A DNA stretch of 64,000 nt. Origin: Limanda limanda (lineage: Eukaryota > Chordata > Actinopteri > Pleuronectiformes > Pleuronectidae). Shown here one piece after another: positions 1 through 12,700 of this stretch. The position numbers and the translations under genes were made by a program. Each line of letters opens with the position of its first letter. Positions within the stretch are counted from its first letter, which is position 1. The stretch lies in assembly GCF_963576545.1 (NCBI RefSeq), contig NC_083644.1, forward strand, positions 24,813,893 through 24,877,892. Reading direction: 5' to 3'. The notes below the pieces were generated by a model, which saw only the letters and a program-made list of their open reading frames with translations, was not told the DNA's origin and ran no database searches.

Positions 1-2734
1 ATGTCGTTATCTGGACTCATTTTCTCTTACTTTCAAGCCTTTTAACCCCTACAATAGGGAACAATAGAAAACCAATTTTCACTATCAGTTGAGGTGCTAC
101 AGTATTTCACTGTTGCTACAGCTCAGTATTTTTTACAAAAGTTTCCGTGTGTAAAAGAGTTTTGTCGTTAGAATACAAAATGCTGATGTTGCATCTGCAG
201 TAGAAAACAGTGAATCACAATAACCACCGGATGTAAGCTCTTGTTTTCGTGCTTATTTGTTGCTGCACAGATCCCTGAATTTGTGCAGCACAACTGCCAA
301 ACTTAATAGATTTTAATATGATCCAGTTGGGCCGCATTGCAACACAACGTCCCAGTACTTGAGAAAGGGACAACTCTTTCTGTCTGATTAGAAATGGAGC
401 AATGTATGGCGTATCTGTTACAGTACTGTTATTTGTGGTTTACGGTTTAGTTTAATGATGAAAGCATTATAGAATTATATTTTTATACAAGTGATTTAAT
501 TATTTAAATTATATTTTTTTATGACTGCAGTGTCACAGTACAAACTCGATAATCTGTACTTTAAAGTAACGCAGCATATTCAAGAAGCACAAGCAACGTT
601 TTCTTGTCAACACTGTATTAAAAACTGGCTTCTGTACCTGGTGCTGTGTTTTACAGTGTGAACTTAAGGAAATGACCCCTGCAGATTCTGGTCTTTTGAC
701 ACCAACGGCATCATTTGACATTTTACTCTTAAAAGCAACAGGGACTCAAATCATTTGATGGGGTTGACGATACGCTTAAACAAACTAAATGCATTTCCAT
801 GGGGTGGAAATATGTAGTATGGGTCAGAGAACTTAAACATTGTGAGTGTTTTTCAATAGTTTCACTGCAGTGTGCAAAATCAAAACTAGGAGCAAATCAT
901 AAGCATTTAAAAAAATACAATTAAAGCAATTAAAGCCAAGCCTGTTGCCTTTTTCCTGTTGAATAAGTTAAAACCAAATTGTTATTGGGAAAGGAGGCCA
1001 CCTTCTCACAAGAAATGAGCAGCTCTCAGATTCTGCATTAATTGGGCTTTCTTGTGATCTTTGCCAATAGTTATATTTGAACAAAGTTCTCATTAATATA
1101 TTTGGGGTTATTTTAAAAAGATGATGCTAACTAGAGGCTAAAAAGGGCAATATCTTGTATTGCGGACAGTAAAAATCTTCTTGTACTGTCACAGTGTAAA
1201 GTCCCTTAAGATAAACACCTCAGATATACAAGTCTACCACCAGATATTTGCTTGACATCTGGAGACAAGATGTTTTCTGGTAAATCAGCAACACACAGAG
1301 TGAAGAATTTGCTTATAACTGTCAGCAAACAAAAGAAGCAAACTGTGACTGAAATGATCTTTTATTCGTTAGGTTTTCACTGAGATAACATGAAGACTAC
1401 ACGAGGGCACTCAGGAGCACGGCCCTGATGACATGCTAAACAATAAATAGGAGTAACATACTCAATGTTTACTGTGCAACAGAGTCAGTCTCTTACACAA
1501 ACAGAATGTTAGGACGTTGATGACCTCCATTATCACTGTCCGTCACAGGTTCCGGAGGCGGGTGTAGATGGGACTACACGGTTGGCTTTTCTGCACGGAC
1601 ACATGCACACATAAACACACACACAGCCACATGCACACATGCACACAAACGGAGAGTAAAGGTTCCAGTCTCCATAAAAAGTATTTACCGAATAGTACCG
1701 TGATTGCATGTAGCACACTAAATAACTGGAAGAGTCGTTGGCGTCCCATAAGTCCGCTCCCATTTGAGAAACACAAAGACCCAATCACTAAGAACAGTTC
1801 AATATTCAAAATATGTTCTTCTGCTGTCAGAGGGAAAATCTGCCACTGCACAGTATTTCCTTGAGTTGTTATCCCTCGAAAAATTAACAACAGGACAATA
1901 GATTATATTTGAGATTAATGTACCATCACACAGGCATAATGCTGCCCGACTAATCAGGAGTATTAAGCAGAACAGCTCCCATTTCAATTGATTTAAAACA
2001 AAAGCTGCATCCTTCCACGAACAGGCAAATAAAGCCTCTGAAGTGGACTGGCACTACGACACTTTCTACAGGCAGCTGCTTAAAATCCTGCGAACAGTTC
2101 ACTCTGTCTGAAGCGTCTCTGACCAACAGCAGATTTAATTATTTAATTAGTTCCCACAGAATCTCCCAGAATTGAACGGCTTCTCGTCTCAAACCTCTTT
2201 TAACATCTCATTAACTTTCTCCTCACCTCCATCTCTCTCTCTCTCTTTCAAACACACACATACACCGCTGGCTTTTCCGAAGTAGAGCGCACATACCATC
2301 CTGTTCCTTCATTTTTCCACATACTGTATAACATGTTTCCTTTCGCTCAGTGCCGAAACCAAACAAAGCTTCAGGTGGAAAAAAAAGTCCCTCAAAAAGC
2401 TGAAACTTAAGCCCTTTGTGTTGGATTTGGTCCCATAAATCTGTATTTCCTGTTGTATCAGTCGATATGAACAGCCCAATTGAGCTTCACACAAGCAAAA
2501 AAACAAACAAAAAAAACCTTGATCATAATGTACAAGTCTCCCTTTCATTATATCCTGTATACTGAGACAACTTTTATCATTTACACCATTTATCAAAGAC
2601 AAAAAATACACAGCCCTTTAGAGAAGTTAAGCAGAGAAATGTTAACACTTTAAAACTGGCAGCAACTTTCAGTCTCATCTTGTTAATGTCAAAATGTTCA
2701 GTTCTTTGTTAATTGAAAGTGAGTCAGAGTTGAG
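1..2734. other. farp2 3' flank / possible long 3' UTR; no gene seen
   Basis: AT-rich DNA with only short spurious ORFs. It holds a loose CA/CACA-rich stretch at about 1605-1650 and a minus-strand AATAAA at 1361-1366. I see no exon with family similarity and no tRNA-like fold. Part of it may be farp2 3' UTR. Confidence 0.5.
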
Positions 2735-2740
2735 TTTATT
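2735..2740 (-). terminator. Candidate farp2 polyadenylation signal
   Basis: Minus-strand AATAAA lies only about 42 nt after the stop codon. Using it would leave a very short 3' UTR. A second AATAAA at 1361-1366 is an alternative that would give a 3' UTR of about 1.4 kb. Sequence alone does not decide between them. Confidence 0.35.
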
Positions 2741-2781
2741 TGAGTCGTAGAGGCCCAGCCTCCGGACACATGGTGTTTGAT

Positions 2782-3782
2782 TCATTTTCCGTTCATCTCC
2801 ATGGGACCTCCTTTAGGTATGAGCAGGTTCATCCGTCCCGTGGTGCTGGCAGCACTCTTGATCACCTCCATCCATCTGTGAAGAAGAATGGAATGTAGCG
2901 TCAGCTGCTTTCAGACAAGAAATAAACTTTGGAGAATCATCGGAGAGGGGCTGTTTGTGAGAAGACAAACGTCAGAGTGAGAGGAGGTTCTCCCACCAAC
3001 CTCCTAGTAAAAACTCTGGATAATGTGCAAATGAGCCCTAATGAGACCACATCAGGAGATCCTCTGGATGATTCCCCACGAGCAACAGACCCAAAAATGT
3101 GAAACAAAGAAAAATAATACAAATATCTCGAGATGAAAAAGTGGTGCCATTCACGTAGGAGACTCCGACAAAGATTTCGAAAGAGTTTGTTGCAGGCCTG
3201 AATGCTCCAGAGATCTCTGCGTTGCTGTGAATGCATCTAAGGGGAGAATCTCCTGTGTTGTTCATGTGAACAAACTCTGGAGAAAGTCAGGTTTCAAATT
3301 GTGTGGTCATTCTTCTGTGTTCATGTCTGAAAATGGCTATCATTAAAACCAGTGTTATTTAATTACCCTGTGAAGTGTACGACACTGCCTACGAGTCATG
3401 GAGTAAATGGTGAAATAGGGAACGTCCTCGTACCTTTCAAAGGTGTACTCGCTTTCCGCTCGGAAGAAGTAAACATGGGACTTGAACTGCAGCTTGAAGA
3501 CGTACTCCTTGTGAATGCTATCAGCCTCTTCTGGGGTGCTGACTGTGTAGCCGAGCAGGGGCAGACTGGCCAGTGGGAAGTCGTCCTGTAAAACAACAAC
3601 AGTCCCTCTCACCACAGTTCAAATGTTTTTACTGGGTCGGCAGAAACGATACATGCAAGGATTTGAGGGCTGACCTGGTGAGTCTTGTAGAAGAACAAGC
3701 AGAAGTTGGTGAAAACGACCCATAGTTTCTGCCAGCCGTTACTATTCTTGAACTTCCTCAGGAGGTACCCTGACAGCTGGTT
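2782..3782 (-). other. farp2: farp2 exons 25-27: second PH domain and C-terminus
   Basis: Exons 3782-3675, 3585-3434 and 2875-2782 encode [76 protein letters not shown] and the final helix [16 protein letters not shown]. The protein ends PMEMNGK and TGA (2784-2782). The C-terminal tail after PH2 is shorter than I recall for human FARP2. PH2 of FARP proteins contributes to autoinhibition of the DH domain. Confidence 0.93.
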
Positions 3783-6700
3783 CTATACGTGTGGACAGAA
3801 CAGAACAAACATGGGTGAGACAGAAGTGACTGAAATAAAGGTTCATACATTCCAAACAACAGTCAGTGATTTATGCTTGTGTGTGAGTGACTAGTTGTGA
3901 TTTGTTAACCTATTAATAAGTGTGTTACTTCCATCCACTGATCATGCCTTTCAGCAGACATTAGGCTCATAGTGAGGTTGATCATTTTAATTAGTGTTAT
4001 TTCTTTAAATGGTTTACATGCTCTGATGTTCACAAAACACATCACTGTCCTCATTCTGTCCTTTGCTGCAGCTCCTGTTTCCAGCCTCTGTGTGAAGCCC
4101 TTGGTTTTAGCTCCTGTCTCTTTAAGGCCCCCCCTTCCAATAACATTATGCAATTGTGGGTCATCCTGACCCCAACAGACTTAGCCAGGTGACTGACGAG
4201 GTGTTTCAGGAGATTCTCTGTTTGTGTAGGGGAGAGGAACTCCCTTTAATGCAGACCGTGGCCTTTTCAAATGTAGCTTTTCTTTCCTTATATGCACACT
4301 ATACTAGTGCTATATAGGCTACTATAAATGAAACACTCAAGAGGAACATTTTTAAGTAAAAAACATAAAATGTCTCACTTATAGTTATTAAGATTATTTC
4401 ACATGTACAACCAAAGAAATTGCTGCACTGACCTGCATAATGAATGTAAAGATTCGCCACAGAGAGTGAGGTTTTTTATTGACCACGTTTGACCATGTTT
4501 AGGTTCGTCCTGATGTTTATATGTACATAAACACTAATGCAACTCAGGTTATATTCTCCTGCTATTGATTTTATCAGTGAAGATAACATAGCACTGACTT
4601 AAGTGCTAAAATAGGTCAATAAAAGGCAATAAAGACGAGCGATCAAAAAAATGTTATAAAATGAAGGTCAAACTAAAGTTGGCGTCCCAAACGATTGCTG
4701 TAAACATCTTTCACACTTTAAAGGTCTATGTTCAACTTAGTTATGCCTCACTCACACTTGTGGTTTTCTTGTAAAATCAAGTATTACTAATAAATTGATA
4801 GTTTTTTATCATTACAGATAAAGCCGATTCCCTGGGCTACAAAAGATTAGCTCTGATTTATGTGGAAGTCCTTTAGTCTGTTTTGAGCTTGTATCTCTTG
4901 ACATATGTAGGATGAAACATGTTTGAGGTCTAAAAAAACTCACTAAGTATGAGCTTAAATACTCGACTAACTGCCATCAACCCTGTGGTCTTCTTATTTT
5001 CTGCTGTGGCTCGTGACTCTACCTGATTCATGCGCAGGTAATCAGTAAGAGACAGGTTCTGGTTGCGGTACCAGCAAACGTGTGTGATGGTGTTTGGTCT
5101 TTGGCCTTGGCCCAGGAGAAAGCGCGGAGGGAGCTCTGGGGAAACAGCTGGAGAGCCGTAGACTGAGAGGGTGAAGAGGCAGAGGAAAAGAGGGTGCAGA
5201 GACAAGTGTTAGCATGTTAGCTTTGAGAGGAAGAAGAGACCGGATGAAGAGAAACCAGTTAGGAAATCCTCCAGGTCTGTGAAGTGAAAATATTAGTGTC
5301 AGGGGGAAAAATAACAGAAAGTCTCGTGGATGCACATTATGAAAATAATTTGCATAAGGAGTAGACTTCAATAAACAACAGAGACAACTCAAACACAGGA
5401 AATAAATAGTGACCAGGGGAAAGAGGGACATTGGAGGAAAGTTAAGGGTTAGGAAGAGAAGGCAAAATGTCCAAGATGGGGACCAGTGGACCACGGCCGA
5501 TTGGATTGAAGCCGCTGATGGAACTGTTGATGATGTCATTAATGTGTCAGTAAAACCAATGATGGTCTGTGAGTATTTGGGTGTGAAAATGTTTGTGCAC
5601 GTGTCTCAATGTGGGCGCAGGAGGAGTACCTCCACAGCCAGGCTGTGATCGGACATAGACACACTGGTGTTGCGGTGCCAGCACACATGCATGGTTGTGT
5701 TGGCACGGTGATGCGTCTGCTTGTCCAGCGAGGTCCGGGAGGAGTTCATGTCATCCTCTGACTCCTGCTCCAGAGACACCTCGTCTGACGACCCTGAGGG
5801 AGGAGGAGCCCGTGGGGGAAGAGGGAGAGGAGGAGGGGGGCAGGAAGTTGTGCCGAGGGAAGGGATTAACTGTACATCCGGATAGTTGGTAAGTCCCAAG
5901 GGGGAAAACATATTTTCACTAGTGTAACAAAAATCGGTTTTGCGGTTACTGCACATTTACACACAATATATTGAGGTAAATCTTACGGTTGGAGCGATCG
6001 CTGAGGCCAGGATCGAAGAAGATGTTGGATTTTTCATGCGACTTCTTGGCCATGTCGATAGCCAGGTTCAGATCCTCAATCCACTTTCCCATCTCCACTT
6101 TAGAACTGAAAATAGAAAACACGAAAGAAACGACAACAGTGAATTACACATGTTGGTAGGAAGTTATTCATCCAGACACTAGGGGGAGCTGGATTAAAGA
6201 GCATTTCTTTTGAAGTCGGATTTAACTGTTTTGATCTGCATTGCATAATATAATCTGCTTGGCTACTATTAAAGGATAAAACCAGTTCATCAACAGCTGG
6301 GTTTTATTTTTGAGCGTTTCTCCATAATTTTTGCAGTCACATGATCAGATTAACCGGATCATATTAACCACTTCATTATTTTGAGCACGTGACTAATATG
6401 GATATAAGGGATTAAAATAATAAAATAATGATGAATCAGCCAAACCCCTTATGACAAAAAAATATAATTGAGGCTTCATATTTTCCAATTTAACTTTAAG
6501 AAAATACAACCAAACAAATTGTTTATTCTGTCAAATAAAAGTTTTCATATTAGTGTATATCAGCAAACTTAAATGCCCATACGTCATAAGGCTCTACTAG
6601 ATAGAGCATTTTTTTTATAGCTATTTTCTATTACTATGTCATTAACAAAACAAATTAGCAGTGCTGTCTCAATATTTACACAAAACACAACAGATTTCTG

Positions 6701-9700
6701 TATATATGTTAAAGTCTATATCTGCTTTCAGACATACACTGAACTCAAGACATTTTCCTCACAAAATATTATGTGAGAATTCAATTGTCCGACCCTGTCT
6801 CCTGCATGCTCTAGTCAGGCGTAACCCTTCACCTGAATGGGCTGCACATTTTCCTGTTGTTGTGTAAAAAGTCTGACCGAGGCAATCTCCTACTGAGTTC
6901 TGTATATGTTAAAAAGACAAACTCTGGAAAATGTCTGACCACATTTCCTTACAGTCCCATCTGAAACCCGGCTGGAGAGAAAACTCACCTAGCAGCCACC
7001 ACGATGGTTCTCTGGGCAGAGTAGATGGTGAAGCAGTGGGGCACAGACCACTCATTCTCACTCTCCTCCACCTACACACAAAGGAGACAATCAGAGAAAT
7101 TTAGTCTGGTGGAGGAAGGAGTTGCTGTGTTCTGATGGAGATCTGAACAGCTTTGCGTGTTTACAGTGGTTTGAGATTAGGAACTGACAAGAGGGGGAAC
7201 TGAGTCAGAAAGTCTCAAGTCCGAGAGATCTGCCAAACAGCCTCTACTGGAGCAGCTACATAGATATGGAGTCAAACCATGTGCGTCCTTTCATTCAGTC
7301 TTTCATTCTTGGATAAATTCTGGAGAGGGAAACTTAACATAATTGGTTTAATGACTACAATAGATAGTTGTGAGGACTGAGATGACAGTTGAGTCTTGGG
7401 TCATGTGTTAAGTGTGTTTTTCGGTGATCTGCCTACACAAGCATGGGGATGGGGAGGGTCGGGTTTTTGCGTCCGATCTGGCAGAGCTCAGAGGACTTAC
7501 CGGTGCATCCAGCACTATGAGCTGCATCCAGGAGTAAAGCAGAGACATGCACAGTTAGGAGACCCAGCCCCTTCCTTCTCAACACACTGCCACACTGATC
7601 AGCTCATACTGAAAATCCTGGGTGCTGACACCCTCACCTGCACATCTCATTCAGGATTCAGGATATATTTAAAGCTTGAATACTCACTATCATGCCATGA
7701 AGGGGCAGCTGGCCATGCACTTTGAACTGATTGGTTGCAGTCACACCTTTACTTGTGTAGAGGATCATATCTGAGAACTGAAAAGACGACAGACACGTCA
7801 AGAGATAGTTTCAAGTATGTAGTCATTGCAGAATTTTAAATTAAAGTTACAGTGGTTGAAGTTTTGTACAAACCAGGAAAAACATTCTTTGCTGCAGCCC
7901 TTTCTTGGTGAGCTTGTACAGACATCCCTCTCGTATGAACTCCTGAAGACAGGAGAAGCTTGTTAGATGTCATGTGCAGTTTTTAACCAGTTTCACAGCG
8001 CCCCCTACCATCTCCTCTGTGTCATTGCACTCACCCTCCCTGGAGCCGTCAAGTTCTCTATGCCAATCAGGTCTCTCTGCAGCTCTGTCAGCTTCTGGAA
8101 ATTCTCGAGCCGGATGAGACTACTCTGGAGTTGAGTGGCTATCTCTGCTACTTCCTTCAGGGCCTCTGCATAGAAAGACAAATGATCAGAATCCAAAATA
8201 GTTACATATCTGCCTCATTATCATCTGACTATAATGTATTTATGTAGTTTTCTATCCCATTTGACATTTTTAAAAACAATTTAACCATAATAACAGATTA
8301 ACATCAACAATTACACATCACTCCCATTAAATACTGGGCCTTAGATGCACAAAATACTTTTAACTTTTAAGCAAGAACCTGTTAACCGATGTTTGTAAAC
8401 ATGAGTTGTATGAACCGTCAGGTGGAATAATACGGTGTGTTCTTATGTAATCGACTAATTTCACTGGACATTTAAGAAGAAATTACATTTATGTCATATT
8501 TCTCGTAGATGAAAGGACTTGGATGAGCTATGACCTGGTATAAACTTTCATCCTGAGTGATCTGATCAAAAGTGGTCAATGCTAAGTTAATTTCCGATCC
8601 CAGAAAAGATGGATTTTAATACCAGGTGTGAACAGGCGAACTTTACGCTACTCAGTTTAGATCAGATCTCTCAGGATGGATGTTAATAGCAGGTCTGAAC
8701 AGGATCTATGAGAACTCACCCTTGCAGTCGTCGTGATCTCGGTGTTCAGGGGAGTAGTGTTTGCATAGTCTCTCCAGGATGAGTTTGTAGTGCATGAGGC
8801 GCTGGATTGGCTTGAGTAGGAACGTGTTGAGGGGCAGGTAGCACACCTTCTGCAGCTCGAACTCCTTGTAGACCGTTTCCAGCTTCTTCAGTCTCTTGCT
8901 GGCCTTCTCCAACTCTGTCAAAACCTCATCGTGCTTCTGCAGGTAGCTGGTGAACTCCTGAGGATGATGAGCATGAAATATTTGACATGCTGTTCACGGG
9001 TCAAACAGGAGTATAGGTGCAATGTTAATTCAAGAGCTAAGAAATCACCTTCAGAGAACACATGTTCCTCAGCATCACATCACCAATCCTCTGGTAGTCG
9101 CCTTTTACGTGAGCATTCGATCGTCCCTCCCTGGTGAAACACATGTATGGCGATTATATATTTGTTACTGTGACGTGAGGAGTCTGAATAGATCTTACCA
9201 CACATAAAAGCAGTGAAGGACCACCTACCAGAGAGCCAGCCTCTGATCTAACTCCTTGAGGAAGCCTCTGTGGAACTCATAGATAGGGTCGATGTTGGAG
9301 AAGAGGAGGGTCATCAGGCCTTCTGGCATGGCGTTTTCTTTGACCACAGCGCTGCGGAACCACTGGGAGCGGGAACAATATAATCCTTAGTAATATATCT
9401 TTTGATGCATAATGGTTCATTGTATTTTCCTCACAACAACCACACTGTTTTTACATTGTCTTGATAAAATCCAAATAAGAGAAGAGAATCTTTCTACCCA
9501 CCTATCTGTTTGCCTTAAGAACTCATATCGAGAACCATTCATCATATCAGCTTCATACTTGGCATTTGTATTGTTAATGGCCCAGGGAAGTGCATGGTTG
9601 AATTTGGTGCAATTTAGACATAGAATATGTTCAATATTAATAACATTTGAATAATCAGGCAAACAGTGTCTTGAAGAATGTGGGGGAGGGGCTTAGCAAG

Positions 9701-12700
9701 CAGTCTGAAGACAGAGTAGAACTTCTTTTACGACCTTGGATAATATACCAATAAATAAATGACGGCCTACAAAACTTGCAGATCGGCAATAATATCTGGC
9801 CTGCCAGACCATTTTGATAATCTGATAATTTAGGTTTCACCATATCAGATTGATCATCCAGCACACATGCACAACTCCAACTACAACATTCACAAACACT
9901 TCCTGCTTTGCATTTTTTCTACAAAGTAAAAGCCTAACATTCATTTTGTTGCTGCAATACTTTATATCGAGCGAAAGTACACAACTTTTATGAAAAAAAT
10001 TAAATTGCAGACCTTGGTTCGAACATTGTGTCAATTACTTAACAGACATCTGAAATAGCCGACATGCAGATAAACCAGGTAGGATGAACACAAAGTCTTT
10101 TAACTTCACTCTGCACCATAGACTGTTTATAAAAAGATCTGCACACAATGTTCATGAACACTGCACTAGTTAAAAAATGATCAACTCACCACAGTGATGA
10201 CCTCGAGGTCTTTGAGGTACGTCCGCTCTGTGGTCAAAATCTCTTTGGCAATGAAGTAGGCCTTGTCGGTAGGATATCGCTAATAAGAGATAGAAGTGAT
10301 AAAATTAAGTGATGAGCAACTCTGACAAAACTGAAGATTTCATCCCATGAAACATTACAAGGAATGTCTAGTCTGTGATATCTGCTCTTTTAAATATGGA
10401 TTGTGAGGCAGGGGGTGGAAGGGTGGCATGTAAGCTGTGTACCTTCCTCCTGCCCTCCTCCTCCTCCTCTAGCCTGGCATTGCTGCCCACCTCGCTCAGG
10501 ATGGGGCTTTGCAGGGGCGACGAGGCCTGGCCCGGCAGGCTGAGGGTGGACATCTGGAAGGAGGGTGACATGCAGAGGGGATCCTTGGAGTTGAAGGGCG
10601 AGAGCTGAGGGCTGTCCACAACGGATTCTATGGAAGAGGGAAAAACAGCTGAAATCAAATAACAGCGTAAAGGCTGAACAACAACAACAAAAATCACAAG
10701 GGTTGAATGGGTCTAACAGGCCGAACATGAACTTTTGTCATGGGTCGAGTTTAGGTCAACAATGATGCTTTTCAAAACAAAGTAACACTTGTACAATAGA
10801 AAACGTGTAACAACGTTATATGTTGGAGCTTTATCTTCTTCTAACCCGTTTCTCCTTAATTATCTAATTTCCCCTCGGAGAAAAAACACTGCACATTTCA
10901 ACAAAACAAGTGGAATGGTTCATCACACACATTGGCCGCAAATGAAAGAGGAGACAGCCGAGTCGACCAAAGCCAAGTAATGGTTCCCACATTTTCCCCC
11001 TTCTGCCATTGTTTTCAGAGCCGTCTACCAGAGGGACAAATGATTCATCACCAACTTATACGAGCACATTTCCAGTTGAGCGAACAGGCCCTGCTGCTTT
11101 TGTTCTGCCTGAGAGCTTCACTACACAACAAACGAGGAGACAAAACAAGTAGATGAAACGCTGGGCTGTCGTCTTTACAGAGTCACAGGTCACCACAGCT
11201 GTTCTTCTAATTTTATTAGAGGGAAAAAAGGGAGAGAGGAAAAAAGGAATGGAGAAGGCCGAGAGGAAAAAAAAAAAAAGGAAAAAAGTCAGAGCTCGAC
11301 CCGGAAATAATTGCTCACGCAAAAGACTTATCAAGAATGTGGCTCGTCTGGAGGGCAAAAAGTTTGTTTATAGTTTATCTGAAGAGCCCCACAGGGGAAC
11401 GACACGAGAGGAGGAGAGGGCAGACGTCAGGCTCCACTGCGGGAGGACGGGGGTTTTGCTGTGGAATGACTTGGCACAAAGCCTGTCGAAACAGTGAGCA
11501 CGTACACACACACACAGCTGGAATTAGGTTAAAGAATCTTGTGTACGAGTAGGACCCAACCCCCAACAGCATAAGAGACTGTAGCCTGAAATATTAAAAG
11601 AAAACGACTGTGTTTACCGACTTGTTGCAAGACAATACTGGCTTCTAAATCCGTTACACTGCCGAGAACACCACAGTAACATGGTTAAGTTTAAATTCTC
11701 CGGAGGGACATGTGATGCAATTGTTCAGAAAATGAAAAGGTACTGGCTCAAGTATGGAGCAATAAAACTTGACGAACAATTCGGAGCATGTTGCTACTAC
11801 ATGTCACCCCAGCATTTAAAAACAATTCACCTATACACAATATTTTCAATCTGGTTATATATGATATTCCCACAAACCTGATGGATTCTATAAGAGTGCT
11901 ATATAAGTCTTATGAGTCGTTAGTTCTGGATTATAAGAATATTTCATTTAGCCATTGAAAGAATGTGTCCCACCACAGGGGTTGAAAGAATTACATGAGG
12001 ATTGCTTGAATGATTTCAGTCTGCATCTCAAAAAGAATCTGACATTCATGGTACCCAAAGGTGATTACTTTATTCTTGAGTGTAACACATACAAACATTA
12101 AGTACAAGTAGTGTATAATTAGTAAATATACAAGTTCAGGATTAAGTGATGATTACTTGATGCATAAGTGCAGTTAGCATAGCTGGTTATAAATGTCAGC
12201 CCGTCATGGATTAAATCGTAAACGTTGAGATTTGGGAAGTGTGACATGGCAGACAAGGAACCAAGGCAAAATGTAAAAAGTAAAAAAACCATCAAGACAA
12301 ACCCTTCATCAGAACTCCACTTGTTATACTGTAACTGATGCCGTGTGTGAAAAAGTGGTGCTCCACACAGAGACAACTGTCCACACTTGTGATTGTAGAG
12401 GGATTTCAAAAAAATACTTCTGAAAATACATTTCTCTATTTTCATGAGCAAAATAAAAATGGCTTTGCCATCCTTCAAAATGACAATAAGAACAGATGAG
12501 TATTTATCAACAGTCTTCTGCCTTATGAAAGAGGAAAGCTATTCGTTGTACACGGCTCCTATACCACAGAGGTGGTTGACAGGGAGGTCCTGAACCTATT
12601 TCTAAAGTAAACAGGCACCTGAGATAAAAGCATACTGCATGAAAAGAGCAAAGGTAAGTGCTTCAAGGCACTGCGTTGCAAGTGCTGCTGACTAAACAAG

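Larger units (their letters stand above)
8035..10627 (-). other. farp2: farp2 exons 14-19: end of linker and DH (RhoGEF) domain
   Basis: Exon 14 (10627-10443) encodes a Ser/Pro-rich end of the linker ([20 protein letters not shown]) finishing in EEEEEGRRK. The DH domain starts at [20 protein letters not shown] and runs through [74 protein letters not shown] and [20 protein letters not shown], ending before [18 protein letters not shown]. These cover the conserved regions of Dbl-family exchange domains, including the KPIQRLMHY segment that contacts the GTPase. The domain is complete, with no internal stop. Confidence 0.93.

Noticed and set aside
5042..5539. 165-residue minus-strand ORF next to farp2 exon 24b
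   Set aside because: Only 5162-5023 is exon, in another frame; the rest is a Pro/Ser/Phe-rich reading of the polypyrimidine intron.
11153..11497. Lys/Arg-rich 114-residue plus-strand ORF
   Set aside because: Caused by a purine-rich intronic tract; low complexity, no splice support.
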